Assembly (NCBI GenBank): GCA_039818825.1
Contig: JBCBTD010000057.1
Coordinates: 1-24,420 of the forward strand
DNA length: 24,420 bases
Direction of reading: 5' to 3'
DNA from: JBCBTD01 sp039818825
Lineage (GTDB): Bacteria; Pseudomonadota; Alphaproteobacteria; Geminicoccales; Geminicoccaceae
Position 1 is the stretch's first letter. Every line of letters begins with the position of its first letter. A program made the position numbers and the translations under genes. The notes beneath the pieces were generated by a model. It was not told where the DNA came from and made no database searches. It saw only the letters and a program-made list of their open reading frames with translations. Below, piece by piece: positions 17,321 through 24,420 of the stretch.

Positions 17321-17344
17321 CGGGTCTTCCTCCTCGCTTGCTGT

Positions 17345-17509
17345 GCTCCGGTGCACACGCACCGGAGCGGCGAGGCCCCGCGCCGGTGAGCGGGGTGAAG
17401 CCGGCAAGGCCGAGGCCGCGGTGGGGGATCGCCCGGCCTGCACGGAGCGCAGCGGAGGAAGGTCGGGGAGACCGCGGCCGCAGCCGCCAAAGGCGGTTGC
17501 CTTGCCGGC
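17345..17509 (-). promoter_or_regulatory. Structured repeat upstream of ardC (copy A)
   Basis: About 165 nt with nested stems. GCTCCGGTGC pairs with GCACCGGAGC (17345-17368). CCCCGC pairs with GCGGGG (17376-17395). The outer stem is GCCGGCAAGGC with GCCTTGCCGGC (17400-17410 and 17499-17509). An inner stem pairs GGCCGCGGT with ACCGCGGCC (17414-17422 and 17471-17479). A core stem pairs CCCGGCC with GGTCGGG around a 22-nt conserved loop (17439-17460), and a small hairpin lies at 17483-17497. Copy B upstream of parB keeps the same stems with compensatory changes. It ends 24 bp before the ardC start. Possible roles: RNA leader controlling translation, or single-stranded-DNA promoter. Confidence 0.7.
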
Positions 17510-17548
17510 GAGGGCGGGCCGGCCCTTCTCGTGTCGTCGGAGGCAGGT

Positions 17549-17571
17549 GCGGCGCCCGTTCGGGGCGCCGC
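17549..17571 (-). terminator. Hairpin downstream of parB
   Basis: GCGGCGCCC and GGGCGCCGC form a perfect 9-bp stem around a 5-nt loop, 10 bp past the parB stop. No T-run follows, so it may end transcription only weakly or act as an mRNA 3' stabiliser. Confidence 0.4.
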
Positions 17572-17581
17572 TCGATGAGCT

Positions 17582-19522
17582 TCAGGCCTCGGCTTGGCCG
17601 AAGCGGACGGAGGCGGGCAGCCACGCGTTGACGCGTGCGTTGAGCGCCGGATCGTCGAAGCCTTGCTTCGCTCCTTCCGCGAGGATCGCGACCACGTGCG
17701 CGACCAACTCGGGCTTCTTCTTGGCCGCGAGCGAAGCCGGCGGCTCGTGGCCGGTCAGCTCGTGGGTGATGGCGAGCAGCTGCGCCTTGGTGTGCCGGCC
17801 GATCCAGCCTTCGCCCGGTGTCCAGCAACCCCGGAGATCGGGCCTGAGAGCCTCGGCCATCGCAGCCAGCAAGGAAGCAGGTTTCGGCTCGTTGCCGACC
17901 TGCGTCAGGCTCGCCGCGACCAGGGCGGCGAACAGCCTGCCGAGGGCGTCGTCATCGAGTGCTTGGAGGATACGGTAGGCCTCGCCGTCGTCGAGCCGTT
18001 CCCACGCGGTGCCGGCGAGCACATCGCTCCCGGCGAGCGCGGTCTCCAACACCCTCCCTGCGCGGTTGGTGTCGTAGCCCCAGGTCGGGGCGTCGAAGGC
18101 GTTCGCAGCCATGGTCGTGGTGTTGGGCTTGCCGCCGCGGCCGAAGTCGACAGCGGCACTGCGAACCCGTTCGTGCAGCGCGAGGATGACGAGGATCATC
18201 GCCTGCCGGGGCGAAACCGCGACCTCGGCGCGCAACGCGAGGGCCAAATGGTGCACGGCTGCCGCGTCGCAACGGGCGTTGCTCGGGCCGTCCTCGGGCT
18301 CGGCCTCGACGCTGCCGACCGGCGTCGCTTCAGTCGCCGAAGGTGCCTCGCTCGACGGCGTGTCGGCCGGCTGCGCACTGCCGTTGCTCTTCGCCTTGGC
18401 CTTGTTCTTGGCCTCGGCCTTCTGCGCGGCCTTGGCCGCCTTCTCCCGCTCCTTCCTGTCGTAGAGACCGTGCTCCTCCCGCACGCGTCCCTGGATGTCG
18501 ACGAGGATCAGCACGCCGCAGCGCAGCCGTTGCTCCTCGCCGAACTCGACGGGCGTGTCCTCCAGTTCGGCGATGCGGTGGTCGATCTCGCCGAGCCGCG
18601 CCTCCATGGCCTCGGCCTTGGCGGTCAGGTCCGACGTCGGTTCGTGCTCGCCATCGTCCAAGGCTTCGAGTTCGGTCATCAACCGGTCGTGCTCGGCGAC
18701 CAGCGTCGCGATCGCGCTCTGCACCGCCGCGGGGAGGTCGCCTTGCTCGCGGGCCAGCTGGCTCTGCCGCTTCGGGTCCAGCGGCCCCTCGACGACCTCG
18801 ACCCAGCCCCAGCCCTCGGCGCGAAGCTGAGCCGCACGCTCGTCGATCACCTCGCGCTGCCGTGCCATGAAGACGCCGCGCTCGACGAACACCTCCTCGG
18901 CGAACAGGTCGCGGCGCACGGCGTGCGCCGGCAGGCTCGCCACGTCGAACAGCGCGTGGCCGGCGTCGATCCAGGCGTCGAGCAGCATGCGCTTGACGTT
19001 GTAGGCGCTGATCGCCCAGCCGGACGCCGTCAGCTTGTCTAAGGCGGCCTTCTGGTCGGCCTTGGGCGCCACGGTGAACGCGACGGCGGCGCTCAGCTCC
19101 AGGCTGCCGTCGCGCAGCGCCTTCTTGACCTCCTGGTGCAGGCCCGCGAGCCGCAGCCGCTGCTCGACATAGCGCTCGCTGACGCCGAAGCGCGCGGCGA
19201 TCTCCGCCGTGTCCTTGCCGGCCTTCACCAGCCGGCCGAAGGCTTCGCAGGCATCCAAGGGATGCATGTCGAGCCGCGTGACGTTCTCGGCGAGCGATGC
19301 CTCGACGCCGTCGTCGGGGGCCAGCACCTCGCACGGGACGGTCACCTCGGCTCCGGGGCCATGGATGCGTTGCAGCGCCCTCAGCCGTCTGGTGCCCGCT
19401 ACCACCTCGAAGGCGTCGGGGCTGCCGTTGGGAACGACGACGAGGTTGTGCAGCACGCCGAGTGCCCGGATGGACGCTTCCAGCTGGGCATCGGCCGCGG
19501 CATCGCTGTGGCCACGCCGCAC
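17582..19522 (-). CDS. ParB/Spo0J-family plasmid protein; amber codon near the natural start
   Basis: 646 residues from a GTG at 19522. N-terminal ParB domain with GTRRLRAL (43-50) and ENVTRLDMHP (79-88), then a helix-turn-helix (TAEIAARFGVSERYVEQRL, about 105-123). A Glu-rich helical region and a Lys/Ala-rich linker (EKAAKAAQKAEAKNKAKAK) lead to a plasmid-type C-terminal domain. No ParA gene is adjacent, so this may be a nuclease- or regulator-type ParB rather than a partition protein. The natural start is probably the ATG at 19570 (GGGAG upstream), reading MIDHIPLTKLTL, but codon 13 is TAG (19532-19534), followed in frame by KANV and then MRRGHS. Re-initiation at the GTG would leave a nearly full-length protein. 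Confidence 0.8.
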   Translation of the reverse strand: MRRGHSDAAADAQLEASIRALGVLHNLVVVPNGSPDAFEVVAGTRRLRALQRIHGPGAEVTVPCEVLAPDDGVEASLAENVTRLDMHPLDACEAFGRLVKAGKDTAEIAARFGVSERYVEQRLRLAGLHQEVKKALRDGSLELSAAVAFTVAPKADQKAALDKLTASGWAISAYNVKRMLLDAWIDAGHALFDVASLPAHAVRRDLFAEEVFVERGVFMARQREVIDERAAQLRAEGWGWVEVVEGPLDPKRQSQLAREQGDLPAAVQSAIATLVAEHDRLMTELEALDDGEHEPTSDLTAKAEAMEARLGEIDHRIAELEDTPVEFGEEQRLRCGVLILVDIQGRVREEHGLYDRKEREKAAKAAQKAEAKNKAKAKSNGSAQPADTPSSEAPSATEATPVGSVEAEPEDGPSNARCDAAAVHHLALALRAEVAVSPRQAMILVILALHERVRSAAVDFGRGGKPNTTTMAANAFDAPTWGYDTNRAGRVLETALAGSDVLAGTAWERLDDGEAYRILQALDDDALGRLFAALVAASLTQVGNEPKPASLLAAMAEALRPDLRGCWTPGEGWIGRHTKAQLLAITHELTGHEPPASLAAKKKPELVAHVVAILAEGAKQGFDDPALNARVNAWLPASVRFGQAEA

Positions 19523-19591
19523 GTTGGCCTTCTACAGCGTGAGCTTGGTCAAGGGAATGTGGTCGATCATGGATCGGGTCTCCCGGATGAG

Positions 19592-19755
19592 GCGTTCGCG
19601 CCGGTGCGAACGCATCGGGCGGCGAGGCCCGCGCCGGGGAGCGGGGTGAAGCGGGCAAGGTCGGAGGCGGGCGGGAAACCGGCCTGCACGGCGCGCAGCA
19701 GAGGAAGGCCGGAGGGTCCGGCCCGCCGCAGCCGCAACGCGGTCGCCTTGCCCGC
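19592..19755 (-). promoter_or_regulatory. Structured repeat upstream of parB (copy B)
   Basis: Homologue of the element upstream of ardC. Stems: GCGTTCGC with GCGAACGC (19592-19613); outer GCGGGCAAGG with CCTTGCCCGC (19651-19660 and 19746-19755); inner GGCGGGC with GCCCGCC (19666-19672 and 19721-19727); core CCGGCC with GGCCGG around a 22-nt loop (19685-19706) that differs from copy A at two positions; small CCGC/GCGG hairpin near the end. Paired bases differ from copy A on both sides of the stems together. It ends 21 bp before the ATG at 19570. Confidence 0.7.
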
Positions 19756-19812
19756 GAGGGCCGAAAGGCCCTGCCTAACGGCGCGGTGACGGCGACCCTT
19801 GCGCGCGGCTCC

Positions 19813-20184
19813 TCAAGTCGAGAGCTCGGGATCGTCGGCTGCGGGGATCACGCTTTCCAGGGTGGTAACAAGCGCCGGCAGCTCGTCGCGCACCGTGGCC
19901 CAGACGACGTCGAGGCTCACGTCGGCGTAGCCATGGATGAGCCGGTGCCGCATCCCGATCACCTCGCGCCAGGGGATGGCGACGAGGGTGTCCCGCGCAC
20001 CGGGCGAGACCTTGCCCGCGGCCTCGCCGATGATCTCCAGCGCGCGGATCACCGCGTTCTGGTGCAGTCGGCTGTCGACGAAACCGGCCTCGTCGAGATC
20101 CGCAACGAAACTCCGGGCGTCGCGGGCGGCGAGCAGCATATCGAGCAGCAGTGCCCGGTCGCGCGGCGCGATCTCAGGCGGCAT
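19813..20184 (-). CDS. hepT: HepT-like HEPN ribonuclease toxin
   Basis: A 123-residue all-helical HEPN protein. The catalytic motif Rx4HxY is present as R79-H84-Y86 (RHRLIHGY). HepT toxins cut RNA as dimers and are silenced by the partner MntA, which adds AMP groups to the tyrosine of this motif. Start and partner stop overlap by 11 bp, so the pair is translationally coupled with the antitoxin first. The module probably stabilises the mobile element, although HEPN/MNT pairs have also been linked to phage defence. Confidence 0.88.
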   Translation of the reverse strand: MPPEIAPRDRALLLDMLLAARDARSFVADLDEAGFVDSRLHQNAVIRALEIIGEAAGKVSPGARDTLVAIPWREVIGMRHRLIHGYADVSLDVVWATVRDELPALVTTLESVIPAADDPELST

Positions 20185-20488
20185 AGATCGCCTGCGCTTC
20201 GCCCAGGATGAGGCGACGGCGGATGGGATTGCGGCTCGCCTCCACGGCAGTGCGCTCGACCAGGTCCACAGGCCTCCCCAGCAGCGCCTCGAGCGCGTCC
20301 TTGAGGTCGAGGAACGTGGTGAGACCGCGGCGATCGGCGTCGAGCTCGACCAGGAAATCGACGTCGCTGCTCAGCGGGTCGAAGTCGGCGGTCCTCGCCG
20401 CCGAGCCGAACACCTCCAGCCGACGCACGCCGAAGCGCCGGCACAGGTCGGCCAGCTCGTTCTGCTTGGCGGCAAGAAGCGGGTGCAT
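20174..20488 (-). CDS. mntA: MntA-like nucleotidyltransferase antitoxin
   Basis: 104 residues from the ATG at 20488, which has GAGGG upstream. The frame opens at 20530, but that start lacks a ribosome site. The minimal nucleotidyltransferase motif is present: VFGSAARTADF with G28-S29, followed by D42-V-D44 in SSDVDFLVEL. The spacing between GS and DxD is 12 residues, slightly more than the usual 10. It is the AMP-transferring antitoxin of the HepT toxin encoded directly downstream, a type VII toxin-antitoxin pair. Confidence 0.88.
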   Translation of the reverse strand: MHPLLAAKQNELADLCRRFGVRRLEVFGSAARTADFDPLSSDVDFLVELDADRRGLTTFLDLKDALEALLGRPVDLVERTAVEASRNPIRRRLILGEAQAIYAA

Positions 20489-20562
20489 CGGGCTTCGGCC
20501 CTCGTTCGTTTGCTGGCGGGCACCGCCCACCTATAGCACGCAAGCCTGCTTGATGCGCCGCT

Positions 20563-20751
20563 TCAACGGTGGATCACGCCCGCGGCGAGCCGGTCGAGGA
20601 GCGCGGGCAAGTCTGCAGCAATGCCGAAGGTGGAGGGCCGCCCGGCCTCCAGGTCGGCGATTCCGCGGTCGTCTCGCAAAGGCGCTATGGACGGGGAGCG
20701 GAAATCGACACGGGTGCCGCGGAGGCCCGCTGGTCGGCGCAGAGCGGTCAA
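20563..20751 (-). pseudogene. 3' fragment of an unidentified gene
   Basis: A minus-strand frame of 62 codons with strong G/C preference in third positions, ending in a normal TGA (tail FGIAADLPALLDRLAAGVIHR split: FGIAADLPALL and DRLAAGVIHR). Its 5' side stops at the MITE-like element at 20757, and I could not find its continuation beyond that element. I do not recognise the family. It is probably the remnant of a gene cut by mobile DNA. Confidence 0.4.
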
Positions 20752-20756
20752 GAGGG

Positions 20757-20859
20757 GTGTCAGAAAAAGGGTGCCTCGCTCGCCCGCTCCGTAACCTCCC
20801 GAACGCTAGGCTGCCGGAGCGGGCGGCACCTGTCGAAGAAGGAAATCCTCTTCTGACAC
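20757..20859. mobile_element. MITE-like element with nested inverted repeats
   Basis: 103 bp bounded by GTGTCAGAA and TTCTGACAC, with inner arms GGTGCC/GGCACC and CGCCCGCTCC/GGAGCGGGCG. It has no coding capacity. The outer ends resemble the gtgtcag core of the IS256-family termini at 4132-5461, so a related transposase may have moved it. No target duplication is evident. Confidence 0.45.
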
Positions 20860-21062
20860 TGCGCCGGCCGCAATGAGCGTTGTCGCGAGCCCGGCACCGA
20901 GGCGCACCACCGGTCTGGTGGTACGTGTAGCTGACTGCCGCTTGGGCTCCTCGCGACCCGAAGGGATGATCGCGCTCGTGCTCGACGCTCGTCGGCTTGG
21001 GACTGCTGGCTACACTTGATGTTCTGTCGCTCATTGCCCATGTTACGTGGCAATCCGCTGAA

Positions 21063-21184
21063 GTCACGGTGACTGACGTGAAGGTGGGTCTTTCCACGCG
21101 GATCGTGAGCCGAGGTGACCACGCCGAGGTCGGCTTCGCCGCTGAGGTGTCTGTCGTCGCGGCAATGCCGTGCGCAGTGGATGG
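21063..21184 (+). repeat. 122-bp perfect direct repeat, copy 1
   Basis: Identical base for base to 21418-21539. The repeat begins with the palindrome GTCACGGTGAC. Both strands show open frames through it, but none has a start site or known domain. The 233 bp between the copies contain no gene. Confidence 0.85.
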
Positions 21185-21417
21185 TCGACGCCCGACCGTT
21201 GCTTTGAAGGCTGCGAATACCCCATCGATCGATGGCCCCAAGGCAGCTGACAAGCGTTTGACGCGGCGGGCTCGGCCGGGGCGGAAAGCGTTTGACGTTG
21301 CCAAAAACCTGGTAGGGTCGAAGGTGCGGAAATGCGTGATATCCTCCCCAAAAACCGGCTTGTGTGAGCTGGCTGTCCGGCGTGCTCGCTTGCGTGCTCG
21401 CCGCAGCGTCCATGGTC

Positions 21418-21539
21418 GTCACGGTGACTGACGTGAAGGTGGGTCTTTCCACGCGGATCGTGAGCCGAGGTGACCACGCCGAGGTCGGCTTCGCCGCTGA
21501 GGTGTCTGTCGTCGCGGCAATGCCGTGCGCAGTGGATGG
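21418..21539 (+). repeat. 122-bp perfect direct repeat, copy 2
   Basis: Second copy, ending 24 bp before the reverse transcriptase start. Just after each copy lies one arm of an 11-bp inverted repeat (CCCGACCGTTG at 21191-21201, CAACGGTCGGG at 21547-21557). Possible remnants of a transposition or recombination event, or part of a non-coding RNA region of the reverse transcriptase. Confidence 0.85.
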
Positions 21540-21563
21540 GTGCCGTCAACGGTCGGGATCGGT

Positions 21564-22910
21564 ATGAGCGGGGGCCCCGAGCGAAGATCGCATAAGTCGT
21601 TATTTGATGAGATGCGTAGCGAGCAGAATCTCTTCGCAGCTTGGCGTCATGTGAAGCGCAGTGCGCTGCACTCCCCGAACAACGAAATCCGGGGCCAGGC
21701 CGCTGAGTTCGAACATCGACATCAAACGCATATACACACGATTGGCAGGCAGCTTCGCGAAAACCGCTTTGTCTTCGATGCCGTAACCGGATCGCTTAAA
21801 GACAAAAAGAAGCGTCTCGCGGCAGGCAAGGATCCAAGGCCAATAGCGATTGGGACACTCCGCAATCGCGTCGCCCAGCGTGCTATCCTCCAGGTCCTCC
21901 AGCCGAGACGCATGCGTAATGCGCGCGATATCGACACGCGCTACGAAAGCACCCATGACCCACGCCTGGGCAAGATCAATGAGATCAACCGATCAAAGTT
22001 TGGCGTCGGTGGGCTTCTCCGCCCCTACGGCGGCGTTCGCCCTGCGATCGAATCTATTCGCTCCGCAATTGACAAAGGCGGACATTATTTTTTTCAGTCT
22101 GATATTAAGGCGTTCTTCACGAAAATTCCAACGCAGGGTATTGTTGATTTTGTTCGTAGAGAGACGCAAGATGATCGTTTGGCCGATTTGTTCGCTCAAG
22201 CGCTCAAGGTGGAGCTGGCTAACGAGGACGAGCTTTACACCTACGCGAAGCTATTTCCGTCAGGTGGAATTGGCGTAGCTCAAGGTTCGTCGCTCTCCGC
22301 TTTGGCTGGAAACATCCTACTTTTTGACTTTGATCATGAGCTAAACAATAATGGCATAACTTCTGTACGATACATCAACGATCTACTCATGATCGCTTCT
22401 ACTCAAAAGAAAATCGAGGAGGCAGTCAATCTTGCGCACACTCGACTTAGTTGTTTCGGCTTTTCTCTGTATCAACCCGTACCCGGGTCGGACAAAGCAG
22501 CGCAGGGGCGATGCAGCGATAGCTTTGATTTTCTCGGATGCACGCTACAGCCCCACCGATGTGTCCCGAGCACGTCATCTATAAGGCGTATCATCAAGGA
22601 CACTAGAGAAATACTTTCAGCTTCGAAAGCTGCAATTAGCGAATTTTTACGTGATGGAAAAAAGGTTGACCCAAGATACGCGAAAGGTGCCGTTCTGCAG
22701 ACAATTGGGCGAAAACTCTACGGATGGCAGAGATCTTTCGCGTTCTGCACGGATTCGCCGCAGTTTCGCCACTTAGATTGTGTAGTAGCGAAAAAAATCG
22801 AAGACTATGAGAATTGGATTAATCGTAGTTTAAAGAAAAAAGATGTAAAACAGCGTATGCATGTTGCTGGCATTCCCAATACGGAAGAGCTGTTCATGGC
22901 GACAGAATAG
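21564..22910 (+). CDS. Reverse transcriptase with atypical YIND active site
   Basis: 448 residues from the ATG at 21564. The frame opens at 21525 inside the repeat, and an ATG at 21609 is a later alternative. Reverse transcriptase motifs in order: RPIAIGTLRNRVAQRAI, GGLLRPYGGVRPAI, motif A SDIKAFF (D180), motif B GGIGVAQGSSLSALAGNILL, motif C RYINDLLMIAS (N272, D273) and FDFLGC. Motif C is normally YxDD, with two metal-binding Asp. Here the first is Asn (codon aac, 22377-22379). No maturase, endonuclease or group II intron ends are visible. A free-standing gene in AT-richer, foreign-looking sequence suggests a defence-type (unknown-group or abortive-infection-like) reverse transcriptase, but I cannot assign the subtype. 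Confidence 0.8.
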   Translation: MSGGPERRSHKSLFDEMRSEQNLFAAWRHVKRSALHSPNNEIRGQAAEFEHRHQTHIHTIGRQLRENRFVFDAVTGSLKDKKKRLAAGKDPRPIAIGTLRNRVAQRAILQVLQPRRMRNARDIDTRYESTHDPRLGKINEINRSKFGVGGLLRPYGGVRPAIESIRSAIDKGGHYFFQSDIKAFFTKIPTQGIVDFVRRETQDDRLADLFAQALKVELANEDELYTYAKLFPSGGIGVAQGSSLSALAGNILLFDFDHELNNNGITSVRYINDLLMIASTQKKIEEAVNLAHTRLSCFGFSLYQPVPGSDKAAQGRCSDSFDFLGCTLQPHRCVPSTSSIRRIIKDTREILSASKAAISEFLRDGKKVDPRYAKGAVLQTIGRKLYGWQRSFAFCTDSPQFRHLDCVVAKKIEDYENWINRSLKKKDVKQRMHVAGIPNTEELFMATE

Positions 22911-23030
22911 AACTGCGAGTCTAGTTTTTTGATGTTCTGAGTCGTGAGGTGACAGCGTCAGCCAGACTGCCTTCTTTGTCCTCTGCGGGCGGACCTCGAA
23001 CTTGTTCCGCCCACGTGCGGGGGCGTTACG

Positions 23031-23267
23031 ATGTCGAGAATGGAACTCCTTATTGGAGACTTACCCATCAGTGGCAGCCCGCTGCCGATCGAAGCGCCGA
23101 CCTTTGTCCAAGACGGCGGCCCGCGCGGCGGCAGTCCGCTAATCGAGGGTCTTAGGTCGCGTCCACGCACGCACCCTATGCCTCCTTCCGGCCTTTTTGA
23201 GACAAAGACGCTTCTTTTGGCTGTTGGTAAAATGCGGCCTTTGCCCCAGTTTGACCTAGCGTGTTGA
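23031..23267 (+). CDS. Doubtful small open frame after the reverse transcriptase
   Basis: 78 codons preceded by GGGGG about 7 nt before the ATG. The first half has a proline/glycine pattern with GSPLPIEAP and GGSPLIEG. The second half looks random in codon use. No domain is recognised, and it may not be translated. The rest of 22911-23309 holds no other candidate. Confidence 0.2.
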   Translation: MSRMELLIGDLPISGSPLPIEAPTFVQDGGPRGGSPLIEGLRSRPRTHPMPPSGLFETKTLLLAVGKMRPLPQFDLAC

Positions 23268-23309
23268 ACAGCTGGTTTGTAGTGGGTGCTGAGGTAAGAT
23301 ACCGAGCTT

Positions 23310-23921
23310 TCACTTCAATCCCAGGCGTTGCTTTGCGACCGGTCCCGGGGCGAGGTTCTCTCGCCACAATTCCCACGCGCCGCCTGCGCCCATGTAACCA
23401 GAGTACAGCTTCGCCACAAGTTCCGGACTGGCTGCGATATATGACCACGCCAGATCAATCATCATTGGATGATCCTGCTTTAGCCATTCTAGGTAAGTCC
23501 CGGCTTGCCAATCATTTAATACAGGTTGTTCGGAAAAATACGCAAGAGCATGGGCAAAGCTCGTTGGGCTTGTGTCTTCAAGCACGACGAAACGCTGCTC
23601 AATGGCCCAAGGCAAGATATCTTCGATGGTTTTTGCCTTGATCCGGTAGCGCCCTACCGAAAAATTCATTCTATAAGCGATTTCCGGAGAAGCAAAGACC
23701 AGAACATCCTGCCCCTCTTCGACTAAACGTCGCACTATCGATCGCTCTGCGTATGACGAACTTTCAGCTTTACGAATTTCATCAAGAATTGAAAGCGGCA
23801 CAGGCGGCGTATTGAGTTCAAATTCCAACGAAGCTAGCCAATGTGCACGTTCTTTTACGATCCAAAGCGTGGAACAAGCTCCGATAAATAGGCCTAGTAC
23901 TGTCCACACTAGATTATTCAT
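23310..23921 (-). CDS. Membrane-anchored protein of unknown function
   Basis: 203 residues from the ATG at 23921, with GAAGGA about 6 nt upstream. One N-terminal membrane segment (NLVWTVLGLFIGACSTLWIV) is followed by a charged, probably cytoplasmic domain with helices (EIRKAESSSYAERSIVRRLV, YLEWLKQDHPMMIDLAWSY) and no catalytic motif that I recognise. Base composition is AT-richer than the conjugation block and similar to that of the reverse transcriptase gene, so both may have arrived by transfer. It converges on the reverse transcriptase and is not in an operon with it. Confidence 0.65.
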   Translation of the reverse strand: MNNLVWTVLGLFIGACSTLWIVKERAHWLASLEFELNTPPVPLSILDEIRKAESSSYAERSIVRRLVEEGQDVLVFASPEIAYRMNFSVGRYRIKAKTIEDILPWAIEQRFVVLEDTSPTSFAHALAYFSEQPVLNDWQAGTYLEWLKQDHPMMIDLAWSYIAASPELVAKLYSGYMGAGGAWELWRENLAPGPVAKQRLGLK

Positions 23922-24059
23922 CAATTTCCTTCACATCCGAGAAGACGTAGCAGAGAGCGCATCACCGCCGACACCCAAAAAAAAAACCCGCTCTCCAACT
24001 GTCACAGCCATTTCTATCGTGAGTTATGAACAGGTCGTGTCGGCTTCCTGTATCGTGGC

Positions 24060-24420
24060 ATGATGAGGCCGTTGGTGCAGCAAAAGTCCGGTTTCCGTCC
24101 TCCGTTTCAAGATGCCGTGCTTTGCATTGAGAGCGACGATGGGTCGAGAGGGCCCATGCGGCTGGCGTCGACCAAGGACCGTTCCCCGTCCGAAGCCGCC
24201 GATGGCCATCGAGCGGCGCGGGATTTGCTGCGGCGGGTCGATGCCGGACCGATCCGAGCAGATGCGGACGGGTGGTCCGCTTCTCTTGGTGGGTCGAACT
24301 CGACCTTGGGCGGGCTTTCACCTCCTGGCTGGTGGAAGTGGTGCCGACGGACGTCGGCGTCGCTAGCCCGATCGGCACGATTGCAGCCCCTGCATCTCCT
24401 GACTTGGGTGCAAGCCGAGC
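24060..24420 (+). other. Unresolved stretch with a frame open to the window edge
   Basis: From ATG codons at 24060 and 24063 a frame stays open for 120 codons to the edge (begins MMRPLVQQKSGFRPPFQDAV). In the last 150 bp another frame looks equally protein-like (FSWWVELDLGRAFTSWLVEV), so a frameshifted or degraded gene is possible. No ribosome site or family is recognised. Confidence 0.25.

Noticed and set aside
17594..19042. 482-codon plus-strand open frame
   Set aside because: Antisense shadow of the ParB-like gene, with arginine/leucine-rich low-information sequence.
19532..19534. TAG recoded as a sense codon (also considered for TAG at 9887-9889)
   Set aside because: The coupling-protein and reverse transcriptase genes both end in TAG, so TAG is a normal stop here.
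21063..21539. Template/variable repeats of a diversity-generating retroelement
   Set aside because: The two copies are identical with no adenine-specific differences, neither lies at the end of a target gene, and no accessory Avd gene is present.
21063..21539. CRISPR array or reverse-transcriptase-associated CRISPR
   Set aside because: Only two 122-bp repeats with one 233-bp spacer and no cas genes.
21525..21563. Earlier start of the reverse transcriptase inside the 122-bp repeat
   Set aside because: The upstream codons belong to the duplicated GC-rich repeat, so they are unlikely to be part of the native gene.

Overview
The window is high-GC DNA with codon use, conjugation genes and insertion sequences typical of an alphaproteobacterium. 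No rRNA, tRNA or core housekeeping gene was seen that would fix the genus. It reads as accessory DNA: a plasmid or an integrated conjugative element, plus mobile and laterally acquired pieces.

Layout. (1) 1-2600: an exoprotein locus. A small secreted peptide with LNG-type repeats is divergent from an ADYC-domain protein, which converges on an RTX (calcium-binding, type I secreted) protein. The same 16-bp palindrome lies upstream of both promoter regions. (2) 2600-5986: an insertion-sequence graveyard. An IS5-family transposase is broken by two 62-bp three-hairpin insertions of one family, then cut by a complete IS256-family element (4132-5461). A gene fragment follows. (3) 5987-9622: a very large regulator with a BTAD/SARP-type N-terminus, a degenerate cyclase-like domain, an AAA ATPase and a helical repeat tail. 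(4) 9961-20488: a conjugation and maintenance block, entirely on the minus strand. It holds a MobF relaxase, a VirD4/TraD coupling protein, a ribbon-helix-helix relaxosome protein, a probable oriT, a second small DNA-binding protein, ArdC antirestriction, a ParB-like protein with an amber codon near its start, and a MntA/HepT toxin-antitoxin pair. (5) 20560-24420: a patchwork with a gene remnant, a MITE-like element, two perfect 122-bp direct repeats, an AT-richer reverse transcriptase whose YxDD box reads YIND, an AT-richer membrane-anchored protein, and unresolved sequence at the right edge.

How the parts fit. A hairpin followed by a 17-nt match (14/17) to the F-plasmid nic region lies at 15494-15522, beside the relaxosome genes. 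If it is nic, the plus strand is transferred and 15517 onwards enters the recipient first. The leading region would then carry ardC, parB and mntA/hepT, all with the transferred strand as transcription template, as in classical leading regions.

Two structured repeats with compensatory base changes (17345-17509 and 19592-19755) sit 24 and 21 bp upstream of the ardC and parB start codons. They are the most interesting unexplained signal here: candidate RNA leaders, or single-stranded-DNA promoters that switch on leading-region genes. The 62-bp three-hairpin insertions and the YIND reverse transcriptase with its repeats come next.
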